A DNA stretch of 64,000 nucleotides, from NCBI GenBank assembly GCA_025345505.1, contig JANVCC010000018.1, positions 36,738,628 to 36,802,627 on the forward strand. Direction: 5' to 3'. A program made the position numbers and the translations under genes. Shown here piece by piece: positions 11,550 to 23,680 of this stretch. This stretch comes from Todiramphus chloris collaris. Taxonomy: Eukaryota > Chordata > Aves > Coraciiformes > Alcedinidae. Under the pieces are notes generated by a model, which worked only from the letters and a program-made list of their open reading frames with translations, made no database searches and was not told the DNA's origin. Every line of letters starts with the position of its first letter. The first letter of the stretch is position 1.

Positions 11550-11690
11550 AAGTGTGATGGGATGACTTTTGCCCTAAGAGATTAACTGAATTGGTCTTAC
11601 ACAGGAAATCTATGGCAGAGCCAGGAAGCAAGTTTACTGCATAGTCTTACTTCTAAGACAGGAACCCATAAAATCAGTAGCCATCCATAG
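11550..11690 (-). mobile_element. MIR-like SINE fossil, antisense orientation
   Basis: Plus-strand words 'gattaactgaattggtc' and 'cacaggaaatctatggcag' followed by 'agccaggaagcaag' follow the reverse complement of the MIR core ('ggttaagtgacttgccc', 'cacaggaagtctgtggcag', 'agccaggaattgaac'). The 20-base core block differs at only a few positions from the family pattern as I remember it, which is good for such an old element. Confidence 0.6.
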
Positions 11691-14600
11691 CCAGGAGATG
11701 ACCTGTCCTCTCCTGCATTCACTGTTTCTCTATAGGCTTTTATTTTCAAGGGAAGTGATTATAGCAAGCTCTGTAAGACCTCATTCCTCATTTTATAAAT
11801 GTTCAAATCTTAATAAGGGTACAATTATGAGAAAGGAGGTTTTTAAATGAACGAAGTCTGTGCCAAGTAGATGAAGGAATCTTTGAAGTGATCCCACCTT
11901 TGATTTATGTGCTGGCTAAACCTTGAGTTTCAATCTAGATTTCCTCAGCAAATCTCTTAAATCAAAAGTTTCATTGCTCTGCAGTTCAGGAATTAATCTG
12001 ACTGTGAGACTAAGGGGAAAAATATTGTACCGCAGAACAGTAAACTGCTGTAACTCTGAAGTTAAATTGAAACTAAAGAAAAGCATGCCTGGCATTATTA
12101 GTATGATAGGGCTTTAGCTAGCCCACAACTTCCTCCTGACTCTTGGCTCTGCACCCTTGTTCTCAGGGAGGTTTCTGATTTTGGCTAAATGTTCACTGAA
12201 ATGTGTCCCTCTTCATGGCTGGAATCATAGGCTCTAACATAAGGACGGAGCAGTATTTTAGATTGACCTTATCCAAATATTATTGGTATATTATGTTTCA
12301 TAATTATTTTGGATCTTCCTCCTTCTTGCAGTAGAAATGTATTTTGGCACTACAGTCACACACTCCTGACACGTCAGATATAATGGTTCTTACAGAGCCA
12401 TGAGGCAGCTGCTGGTCTCTTTTCTTCATGAACCCATTTTACAGAACTTTGAAACAAGTGCAAAAATTCATCCCTCTTCAGCAAAATGCATTGGGCAAGC
12501 TGTGCTTCACCTCAAAGCAGAGAACCCTGTGCTGAGGGCTGCAGACTAATGAGCTCCTCTTGAGCCACTGTAGTTGTATAGTTTCTGGAAAGCGAGAGAG
12601 TTGAGTTTGAGCTGCTTCTGGCAGATGAAGGACCTGAGCTCCAGTCTTGCCTTCCTGGGAGAAAGCCCTAACTATGAGGGCATGTGAAGCATGATTGGTG
12701 CTATTTGGAGGATAGTTTATAAAAAGTGTCACAGGAGTGACCTACATTCCTAAATCCAGTAAAAAAATTTTAAACCTTAAGTCTTAGGCATGTTCATCCA
12801 GGATATAAAGAAAATTTTAGACGTAAGGGCCCTCTTTCCAGGCCCTTAGTGTGTTTTGGGTATCTCCAGCTCTTCACATTTATGAAACCCTTTTCCCTGT
12901 CTTTCCTCTGTGACGTCTTTTCCCAGAGCTGGGCTCTGCACTCCCTTGCTGGGTCTGATGCTCTGATACCTCAGGTCCCCAGGAGCAAGATGACAGTAAT
13001 AACATTTGCAAACTAGTCTCTCACTGAGATAAAGACAACCACATAGGAGTAAAAGTCTTGTATTATTCAGCAAGTAAATGAAGACATTTTCAATTAACTT
13101 TTAAAATTTCTCCAACTATATAGCAGGTTCATAAGTCATGCTTAACAGTTTCCTTTCCAGTCTTGACAACTGTAGTAAATGGCAAGAAATTTTATGGTAC
13201 AAAGTAATAGAGCATCACTCGCTAATCATTTCTAACCAACAAAGGGCTTAAAAAACATGTTATTAAATGAAAAGGTCTGTATTCAAGAATTAGGAAAACT
13301 AATTTACTTGCTTCCATCAGATCCAAAATCACCTGAGAGAAGATAGGTTTATTTCTGAGACAGGCAAGGTGTTGCTATGTTAGTGAACCAGATGTCCTCT
13401 GATTGGGCTGGTGGAGGAGTGAGATGTCAGGAGTAGATGAGAGCAGGAAGGAAGGCTCTCTGTAGAAATTCCAACTAGTCAGGGTCAACATGACCAATGA
13501 ATGCATACATGGCAGATATATAAGGAGCAACTGAAACAGCAAAAGGTTAGCTTTTTTCATAAACTGAGTAGAAAATGGCCAAGCTGAACATGACATGAGC
13601 ACTGTCTGCTTTCCCTGGGAGAGGGCAGTTTGAGTGGGCATGTGGAGAAATAACAGGGAAGGGACAGTATCAGCAGGAGTAGAGGACCTTCACAAAATAT
13701 GTCTGAATATTACATCTGTGCAGCCTTTGATCAGTAGTGAAACTGTAGAAATATTTTTTGTCATCCACTTATGGGAATAAATGTTGGAGATGTTAAAAGA
13801 GCATGGTAACCTCTCTGGAGCATGCTATTGCACCAGACAGAGGAGTCTGGCTTCTCTCTGTTTTATTAAATTCTGCTTTCCTGTGAGTGGAGTGTCTCTT
13901 ATGGATTCCTTGTTGACACTGGGTTTTTTTAGGATTGTATAAATGCAGTCAGATTTCTTTTCAAGTCTTCTCATATACCACCTGCTGGCTTTCAAACTGG
14001 TCAGTGTCCTCAGCTGTTATTACTGTGGGAGAAGCTATACAAGAGAAATTAAATGCATAAGAAAAATGAAAAATCTGGGAGACTTGATGGCTGGAGCTGT
14101 TGTGAGATACAAAGTACTTAACTCTGATGGTAGCTTTACATTCAGGATTCCTATGTGCAGTGCCTTCGGATATTGCATGTTTTGCATGCTATTAATGTTA
14201 CATATATTGCTGAGGTGAATGAGGGTCATTATACAGTGTTTATTCATTCTTAATTTAAAAGTCCCTGGGTATAAGTTTCCATGACAAATTAGAACATGCT
14301 TGAATGACAGAAACCCAAGGTTTTCTTTAAAATGTATTTACACACATTTCCTTATGTCAGTAGCAGCAAGTATATTGAATACAGGGCCATTTTAGTGGCT
14401 TTATTTTCCCATGTGAAAATTTAGAGTTATTAATTGTAATGTATTTAAAAGACACAGAGGAATAGAGGAGAACCTCAGCGTTATTAGACAGTAATGTCTG
14501 TTGAAGCTGCAGGCTTGAGTTGTAGTTGCAGCTCTGGTGTCTGTGATGGCTGTTGTGTGAGGACTCAGGAATAACTGTCTCACTCCTGAAAAATATGAGA

Positions 14601-15524
14601 AATTTTAAATGCTCTTGACAAAACTCAGTTTAAAAAAAACAGGGATTGAAACAGAAGAAACCTCAATACTCTTGCCACCAACCAGGGACTGCTGTTCTGA
14701 AGGAGAATGTTGCCTGGTGATTGCAAGAGAGAAAAGGAAAGGAGCTGCAGGGGACTGTTCCCTTTCTGTTGGTGTTTCCCTGACAACATTTGGTGTCTTT
14801 TTCTCATGCATCAGCAACACAGTGGTCCTAGACAGCCATGGTGAGATTGCCTTGCCTTGGTAGAGCTCTTTATCTATCCAGGGGAACCAAAGTCCTAAAC
14901 CACAAGTCACGCTGCTCTATCTGCAGCTCTGACTGCAGATACCAGCATGCTCCAGCTCATTTAGCCTGATGGGCCTTTTTGGTGGAGGTGACCAGTGCCT
15001 GTCTTTCAGTGCTCTTGGAGCTCCTTGGATTTGTGCCTTCTGAGCCAAGTCTCAGCTTAAAAAATCAGGGAAAGTACAAGGTGTTTGGTGCCCAGCATTT
15101 TTAGCATAGTTTGGGTACTTGAGCATTTTAATGTACAGGAGTAAAAAAAGCCAGGATCTTAAAAAAACAAATATCTTAATTGTATTATGAATGGAGATGA
15201 GTCAGATCTACTTCCTTATTTTGGTCTACTTTGGCTTCTTTCTGAGCAACAAAAAAGCTGCTAGTGAAAAGCCAATAGGCCCTGATTTGGCAAAGTGTGC
15301 TCCACAGTAGCTTCAGTCCCTCCTGATTCACCAGCACATGGATGCTGGATGAAGAGAAGACTCTGTGAAGGCCCATGTCACTGTCCTCAGTAGACCTGAT
15401 GATTTTTTACAGGGACAGCTGACTTCGTCACAGATCTGAGTGGTGGCATGTTCCTATGTGATAGGTGTTCAGGTCTGTGTCTGTCCTAGCAGTTTATTTC
15501 TTATTACATTAGTGGCATAGCTCA
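11691..15524. other. Long non-coding stretch, nothing recognised
   Basis: No interspersed repeat, RNA gene or supported exon. Overlapping frames near 13943-14247 and 14605-14910 on opposite strands have no domain signature and look like chance. Confidence 0.5.
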
Positions 15525-15665
15525 GTGTAAATAAACAAAGCCTTAGTTTCCTGGGAAAAATGATGCTTACATAGCACTTACAGTTCTCAAAGAACTTCTG
15601 TTCGATCTCCACACTAATGTGGTTTCACAAGAAGACTGAGATTATTTTATTGCCCCAGGATGCCA
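15525..15665 (-). mobile_element. Possible antisense MIR-like fossil
   Basis: Plus-strand words 'tagcacttacagttctcaaag' style, then 'gagattattttattgcccc', resemble the reverse complement of the MIR 3' half ('tagcgcc-tcagatctcaaag', 'aagtattattatcccc'). Similarity is patchy. Confidence 0.35.
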
Positions 15666-17976
15666 GGAAATTTTCATTTGACTTCCTTAGATCTCTAGGA
15701 TAAAAGTGGGACAGTAAAGAAAAGAATTCCCTTTGCTGTCTTAGATTTCTGTTCTTCAGGAAAATATGTTATGTTTTCTAAGATCTGATATTCTGTAGTT
15801 TATTTTTAACTTAGTGACAGTATTATTTTAGGGTTTTTTTTCCACAGAGGAATATCTTGCCCTCTGCTGCTTCCTGCTCCTGGCCTTTTTTATAGGCTTC
15901 TTTTTCTGTATGGATTGTACATAATGCTTTTCACACTTCATTGTTTTTATTCAGTATGTTTCCTGACTTTGTGGAAAACAAAGGACTCAAAAACCCAAGA
16001 AGTACAGAAAATATAACTATCATTAATAAACTGCCAAATAATCAATATGAGACCATTCATTTGCTAGTATCATGTGAAAGGCTTGGTGTTGGTGAAAATG
16101 TTATTCTGTAGCAAGCTGTTATGTAAAGAGAGGTGATAGAATAAGCATTTGAGAAAGAACCCCTTGTCTTTGAAAAAAAAACCCAAAGCAAATCTAGGCC
16201 ACACGTTTTAACCCACCATGAATTTCAAGGGCAAATCCTTCCAAAAAAAATTATTCTCATATTCAATCAAACCAGATTCAAATGTGGTAGAAGGAATCAA
16301 GCACACCCAACTGCAGCCTGGTTTACTTCAGCATCACAAGGACATATATGGCACTTGCTGCAGAAATACTAGGCAGTGGGAAGCTATTTTCTCATGCCTC
16401 TTACTGCTTCTCCAGTCTCAAAGGATGTTCCTTTACACCCTGATATTAGTTGCTGCAAGGATGATAGGCAGTCAATGCAGGAAGTGGCATGAGCATCTCT
16501 AACAGAAGGGTATAGAGGCAGGATGGGTCACTACTCCCTGTCTCAAGCCATTTTAAGATGACATTGTATTACTAAGATTATATAAAAAACTAGCCATGGA
16601 GGTACTATTTCTGTAGGTTCAGAAAAAAAACACCATTAAAACAAGGCATGTGTTTTGGAGACAGGCTGGAAGAAAACAAGTAATACTGAAGGTAAAAAAC
16701 AAACAAAAAAAGTAATAATAAAAAAATAATGTTTGAAGTTCAGTGATATGGGATATAACTCTTAGAAACCTTACTGATCACCGGTGTGCAAAATATCTCC
16801 TTTCTTTCTTCTGTTAAACTGTATTAAAACAAAGACTATGTTGTCTTAAGAGTACTATCCCATGTCAGTAACTACTGGTATAAATTGGTACTTGTTCCAT
16901 AATTGCTTGATATGGGCAATAATTGTATTTAGCTTGACAAACGGGAGTTTTACTTGTCAAGCTGAAGTCAGAAAGCTTCTGGACCTCTGTGTGCCTTTCT
17001 CCTAAATATCAGTTCTTCATTGAAGTCTTCATAGACAACCTTCCTGTACTTTTGGAGGGGAATGCCTCCCAGATGGCTGCAAGGAAAAACACATGGACAC
17101 TCTCTGGTTGCCTGCTTGGGGTGCAAGAGCCCCAAGAAAGATGGGTGGATTTCTTGCTGTTGGGGCTGTGTGAGAGATGTGACGCATTGTGGACTGTGGG
17201 TTTTTTCACCTAATAGCTTAGCAGTCCCTGCCTGCTGGCCTCAGCTTTGCCCTTTCCTCCCACTGTTGATGTCAACCCATCCCTGGATATCCTTTGATGA
17301 CAACTTAGTTGTGCTTGACCGCTGAGGAGCAGAAGCCTGCTCTGTGTCTGTTCCCATTGACTGACAAATGCACAGAAGTACTTGGGATGAGATTAGCAGA
17401 AGTAGTCACAGCTCTCTTTAATTCCTTTCCAAGTCAAATCAATTTGCCATTGGCCTCATCAGGCCTGGAGTTAGCTCAGTCAGCAGCGTTTCTAACAGCC
17501 CCACTTACAGGCTCCAGACGGAGACTTTCAACTTAATATGGCCAAAAAGGCTTGCAGGTTGGTTTCTTTTACAAAAACACAGTTTTTGTTGACTTAAACA
17601 TTCTCCTGCCGCTATGCTGTGCTCCTGTGTGGTCACCTACCTTGTGTCACAGCCCAGAGCAGAACAAATGATGAATAGCGAGTTTGGAAGAGAAACACTC
17701 TGATCCCTGCTATGTGACGGGGCCCTCCCCACATCCCTCTTGAGACAGCACGGTGAGGCAGTTGAAATCTCTGGGACACAGACCTGTCTCTCTCAGTACT
17801 GGTTCTACATCTTTATGTTTCCTCTCATTTCAAATATCCATGTTTGTTGATATAGTAATGTACTGAGTTGATGTCTAGACTTTTGCAAAGACGTGCGAGA
17901 TCAACATCTTAGGTGGCTGGAAGGGAATAGAAGGGCATATCTGTGAGTCATGCACATTCTTTCCTGTTTGTTGTAG
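15666..17976. other. Long non-coding stretch, nothing recognised
   Basis: Several overlapping short frames around 16989-17536 occur on both strands in a slightly more G+C-rich stretch. None carries a known domain. No repeat family is recognised. Confidence 0.5.
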
Positions 17977-18010
17977 TTTTTTTTTTTTTTTTTTTATTTT
18001 TTTTTTTTTT
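17977..18010. repeat. Poly-T run (34 nt with a single A)
   Basis: T-run broken by one A at 17996. There is no retroposed body with a matching minus-strand poly-A at its 3' end, so it is treated as simple sequence. Confidence 0.9.
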
Positions 18011-20805
18011 CTTGAATATTATTATTTTTGCACCTTTTGTATCATCTTTTTTTCTTAAAATGTCTGGTGGATTAATTAGGGATAAAATCTGAACTGTAGT
18101 ACTAAGAATTCTGTCTGTTTTCACAAGCCTTTCAGTGACTAAGTTGCAGAAGAAATGAGAATCCCAACTTTTGCCCTTGTAATAGCATGATCCCAGCATA
18201 CCAAAAATCCATGTCAGGCACTAAGTCTTTCAGATTTGATTCCTCTACACACCCCTCATTTTTGTACAGAAACGTCTGGATCATCTCCTGTCTCCGTCCA
18301 GATTTAGTAGCCGAGTGCTGCAGTGGGACTTCTCACTGTAACACCAAGCCTTCCTGCACATATTCTATTCTATTGATTTCACTGAAATCACATTATAACT
18401 TATTTTCATTCCTCCATTTAAAAAAAAAAGTTACCAATGTATTTATTTGGTATTGCTAAAAGGACTCTATACGAAAATTTTTGGCAGTAAGGCTGATAGA
18501 TCCTAATATATTACTTACCAAACTGTTTAAAGATAATATTACTTCTCAAAGGACTAGATTTCTTCCAGGCACCATCTTTTGCCCAGTGATCTTGTTATCC
18601 AAACAAGTCTCTGGCTTTGAAATGGAAATAGTTTTTTCTAAATAGCTGTATTAAGATTTCCATGGGCCCCATAAGATCTGTCCCTCAATTCCTTATGAAG
18701 GAGGTGAGTTCTGCATCTTGTGTTTCACAGGTTCTGTGTTATGGTCTGATCTGGTTTTGCTTCTATATTTTAGTGCTGGTTTTCTTTCACTTAAACAGTG
18801 AAAAAAAAAAAAAGAAAAAATGTCACTGTACAAGATGAAAGAGGTATAAAGTGAACACAGTACAAAGTAGACAAAAATATTTTTGTATTATAATCAGTTG
18901 TCTATTTGGTACTTAAAAAAAAAGCATGCTCGAAATATTTTGGCCATTAAAATGTGTAGTTTTAAAGTGACAGACAAAAGATCTCTCTTATGCCAGATGA
19001 ACCTCCATCAGAGGAGGTTAAAATCTTACTCAGAAGTAAGATTATGAGGTTACGGTATTAAGTATTACATTACTTTCTCATGTTAACGTTTGTTCAGACA
19101 TATGTTCTTTTCCTTCAAATCTTGTCAGACTTCTTATGCCGTTTTTATAAGACAGCCTTGGCTCTGCACTAAACCATGCCACTAACACGTTACTTAATCT
19201 GACTGGCACATTGTAAAATTTTACACATGCGCTCATCCAGATAATTACACAATTAATTTTCACTTAGTATAGCTGAAACGGGGATAATGAAATTTCCACT
19301 GGTGTACTGTTACGTCCGGGGGTTAGAGGTCAGCTTCCTGTTTGGATAAGGGTGAGTTTAAAGAGGATTTCTGACAGTCTCCTTACTTCAACTGAGTCTA
19401 AAAACATTGCAATGGAATTTCAATTTACAGCTAAGTTCAATGGAAGGAGCAGATGTTGGGAGTGTGCCACTACCATTCTGGGAGCCATTTCTATGCAGGT
19501 GTAGTCAAAAGTCAATGTCCTTCTTCCCACTCCTTATATGAAGACAGAGTTAAGCTGACACGATATTAATTTCTGCACTGAACTGTAGCTGCTTGGTGGT
19601 TTGCAGAACCATCCCCAGCCTGAACAGTCATGGAAACCTTTCCTCTGTTCTTTTTTTTTTTTTTTTTTACATTTTCAAAGCCATGCACAGATGATGAGAG
19701 TGGGGCTCTTCCCTCTGAGGATGTGTGCTCAGAAAGTCACCACAATAAGACAGGACCAGAAAGAACAGAAACAAACTTTCACATCTTTCACAAGGCCCCT
19801 GCTTTGGCACATAAAACCAACAATGTTTTGATATTTAAATGCAAATGTGACCTTAAAATAGCAGTGTTTCTGATGGCTCCTCATATAAACCGGATTAAAA
19901 AGTATAGTTTATTGCTTGAAATGTCTACACATGCATATTTGCTGTGTACCCTTTACTCTGTCCAGAACTGGCCTTGGAAGAGTTCTTGCTGCCTGCAGAG
20001 CTTTACTTTCTGATCCCGGCCACTCACAGACAGTTGACTGTATCTGGGAGCCATGCTGGGCAGGTGCCAAATCTTCCAAACACCAGCTCCTCCATATAAG
20101 CAATGGCCCAAGGTGGGAGAGAGTACAAAGGTAGGGACAGCATCCCCCTTGGATCAGATGTCCCTGGTCTGTATTGATGCTCTGAACTGATTTTTCTGAT
20201 CCGACTTGCAAGTAGTACAACATTTTTTCAGAGGTCACTGCCTTTCAGAGCCATAGGGCCACAGTTTTCACTCTCACAAAATGCCTACAGCACGTTGGCA
20301 GAGGCAGGAGGCTGGGCAGAGGTGGCTTTCACGTGGTCAGGGTAAATCACCCTGCCTTGCTGCCAACCCAAAACCAGGTCTTCCCGTCTCAGAGTCAAAT
20401 GAAGGCAACGATAACATTTCCATCAATGTCATGGGCTACAGGATTAGGTTCTAAGAGCAGAGCACACTGTAAGCTGGCAATGAATAGACACTATGTCAGA
20501 GAATATCTCTTGTGAACAACTTCTTGTGATGTGTATTTTCATGGTGCTACTGGGCCTCAATCACAGGCTAGGGCTCCACCATTCTTGAATAACGTGGAAG
20601 AAAAGGATTACTTGCAGAGGAGAGAGATGTTTTCACCGTAAATGATTTTGTGCATTTTTTTCTTTCTCTTTCTGTCTGGTTTCTTCAGTGGCTTTTATAT
20701 CACGCAGCTCAAAAAGCACTAGCAATTCTTATGGTAGGCCTTGTTTTTCCTTCATCCTCTCCTTGCCCTCTTTTTTTAATCTCTCTCAACTGTGTTTTGG
20801 TTTTG
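18011..20805. other. Non-coding stretch with one T18 run
   Basis: Includes T18 at 19651-19668. The part at about 19078-19310 retains several CpGs and TAATTA/AATTAAT-type words and might be constrained, but I cannot support more. Frames at 19601-20238 on both strands are without recognisable domains. Confidence 0.45.
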
Positions 20806-20856
20806 TTTTTTTTTTTTTTTTTCTCTTTTTCTAAAACAAAAAAAAAAAAAAAAAAA
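20806..20856. repeat. Opposed homopolymers T17 and A19
   Basis: T17 at 20806-20822 is followed 15 bases later by A19 at 20838-20856. The two runs are mutually complementary and could fold as an A/T stem. It lies about 80 bp from the stem-loop at 20937. Confidence 0.9.
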
Positions 20857-20936
20857 CCCAAAAAAACACAACTCATTTACAAGTCCTGCTTTATTCAAAA
20901 CTTCAAGTTTCATGCTGTTTTCCTCTCCTTCAGTCT

Positions 20937-20981
20937 CTTTGATGCCTTAAACATACTTCACATGTTTTTAAGGCATCAAAG
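20937..20981. repeat. Perfect-stem inverted repeat (stem-loop)
   Basis: Left arm 20937-20954 and right arm 20962-20981 are reverse complements: 15 uninterrupted pairs (ctttgatgccttaaa against tttaaggcatcaaag), then a 2-base bulge in the right arm and 3 more pairs, closing a 7-base loop (20955-20961). The stem is too short for a typical microRNA precursor. It could be a transcript structure, the core of a small palindromic element, or a templated inversion during replication. Confidence 0.85.
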
Positions 20982-23521
20982 TGTCTTAAATTATATGCTC
21001 TCTCCTTTCTCAAGTAGCTAAAGATGTAACTAATAAAATCCCTCCTCTGTAGACCACACCTTGTGTTATCAGTGCCCAGAGACCAACTTCAGACACCTGG
21101 AGCTACAGATGGATGCACTATATAACCCTGACCATCAGACATGTCTACACATTTATAAAGAAAGGTGGAAATCCTCCAGCAAAGATATTTCAAAAGAAGA
21201 ATAACAATTCAGTTTTACTGATCCATGGGGAAAAAAAGACACATGAGCTGAGTTTACTAAAGATCCATAGACAGTCTTTGCATCTCCTTTCAACATCAAG
21301 GGTTACCCTGACAGCAAATGTCATGTATATGTTTTACAAAAGGAAGGAGGTGATATACTGCCCTACAGACATCACTGTTTGTCTTTAGTTCTGTCTATGG
21401 ATGCAAAACACCAAGTGCAATCCATATGTATGAAATTAATTGGGTGACCAAGCATATACATATTTTCCTTCAGATAAATTCAAACAATACTTCCATTATT
21501 AACTTTTGGTGTTAATACTAATCTTGATTGTGTTGCTAAATCAGAAAGTGTAGGTTGCATTCCTAGGATAGCGTCTGAATGTAAAGAATATACCATTGAT
21601 AGAAAATGTGCGCATTAAGGAGTACAAAAATACTTGGTTTTCATTTTCAAATGTGAACACCACCTTTGTTGCAACAGGGAAACAATTTCAAGAAATAAAT
21701 TTGGGGTTGCTTCAGGCATTAGAAATAGTGTCTATTTCAAGAAATCTGTTCATATCAAACTAAAATTATACAGTACAATTATCACTTCCTATAGTAGAAT
21801 GTAATAATATATTAACAGGTAGTGTAGTGATATAGTAATAATTAATAATACAGTATATACATGCTTCCATTCACCTCTCTGCAAGCAGGCTTGTTCTTGG
21901 TGGAGAGGCAGCAATGGGCAGCCCTGGTACACAGACAGGGAGACATTGAGGCAAAGAGGTCTGTCCTCTGCACTCTCCACTTCAGCTTATCCTGCCTGAC
22001 CACTGAACTCATTCTGTGGGTCTTGAGGAACACAGAAGTACCCTGGAAGCTCATGTGGGATGAAAAGTGAGCTGAAACACAAAGTAACCCCTGCTAAATT
22101 ATGTTTCCCTCGTCCCTTAGCCTTCTCTGTGCCCTTTAGAGTGCCAGGCTACCACAGCAGGTCTTGTAATTGGTTTAAAAACATCTTACTTTTGATTATA
22201 TTGATTTTTTGAGAACTAGCTAGAGTTAACAACCCTATTCCTAACCCATCTCTGAGCTATGATTTGCTGGTGAAGAAACAGCTTGTGGGATGAAATTTTC
22301 CACCTTGGGATTTTACAGCTCTGGGACATGTTTAAACTTTGATTAGCAGGTGAATTTAGGCAGAAACCTGGGCTACTTACACAGGGTAAAATAGTCAGGA
22401 TAACATTTCCATAGTCAGGTTTTGCTAAAAGCATGTATTCTATTGTTCTCTAAGTAACTTTCACCTGTACAGAAATTTTCAGTTTGATAAACAGTATTTT
22501 GGTTTATTCTTTAACATTTTTGATTGTATCATTGCCCTCCTTAAACTGATGTAAAATAGAGGGTCACTTCCGTTTTAATTTATTCCTATAATGCCTGTTC
22601 AGTTATCTTTCTTGCTTCCCAAGTTTCTGTTCTACAAAACTGGCAGTTTACTGCCACAATCACCTTCTGCAGCAAACTGTGCTTCAGCAGACACTCAGTG
22701 TGGGAGTCAGAAACCCATCCACCCCCTTTAAAACACTCAGTCAGTAGGGAAAGATAGGCTGGGCAGGGAATAAACTATTCCCTCTTAGGACAATAAACTA
22801 AAATAAGGAAAGACTTGTTCTCTGTAGTTTTCCATTAATTAAACTGAGAGCTCAAAACAGATTTCCCACTTAGAGGGCTGATTTCCAGTGAGATATATCC
22901 CGCAGTTAGGAGTCCATCTTTTTTTTTATCTTATCATCTTAGCTCTACCTCCTTCTCCCCATGGTCTAGGTGGGAAGACTCCTTAAAACCATCTGCAGAG
23001 ATTTTGTCTTCATCCCCACTTCAGCAAATGATCTTTCATTTAAAGCTGCCACACCTCAAGCATCGTTTTAAAAGGCAAAATGGACTAGGGCTGTTCTGCC
23101 ATTGGTGCAGCCAGTATCCTGTCCTTCTGAGGGGTTTTTTAACATTTCTTGCTTTCAGTACAGGGAGGTCCTGTGAACAGCTGCAGGCTGATGGTAGCTG
23201 TAGCAAATTGCTATCTATTTTAACAGGTGCTCCTCCTGTTGCTCTGCTCCTCCAGAGCCCATTCCTCCTCTTTCTCAGGCATTTAGGAGATGTGCTGATG
23301 AAGGTACAATCTTTTACCAGGCAGAGTATTGAGTGAAGACAAGTTGTGTGATTATAATAAAAAGAGTAGCTATGCATTCACTTCCCTCACCACAAATTGT
23401 CTGTGTTTATGTCTCCCTTTTTGGTTAAAAATACATCTTTCTTATTTTTTTTAACTTGCATGGATTTAAAAAGTCTGTTATTTCTGGCATTCTGATGTCT
23501 CCTTGTTTATCTTCATCTTTC
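20982..23521. other. Long non-coding stretch, nothing recognised
   Basis: AT-rich with no repeat family. Opposed frames at 23004-23377 overlap on both strands without a domain signature. Confidence 0.5.
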
Positions 23522-23530
23522 TTTTTTTTT

Positions 23531-23578
<48 letters not shown>

Positions 23579-23588
23579 NNNNNNNNNN

Positions 23589-23634
<46 letters not shown>

Positions 23635-23680
23635 TTTGTTTTGATTTTTTATTTTATTTTATTTATTTCTCTTTCTCCTT
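23522..23680. repeat. Very long poly-T tract with T-rich continuation
   Basis: T9, then CC, then T46 up to a 10-N gap, then T43 after it, continuing as ATTTT-type repeats to about 23670 and then a pyrimidine run. At least 89 T residues in the two flanking runs are visible. Phenylalanine-only translations are artefacts. Confidence 0.95.
23579..23588. other. Assembly gap of 10 N inside poly-T
   Basis: Ten undetermined bases with homopolymer T on each side. The true length of the tract is unresolved. Confidence 0.97.
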
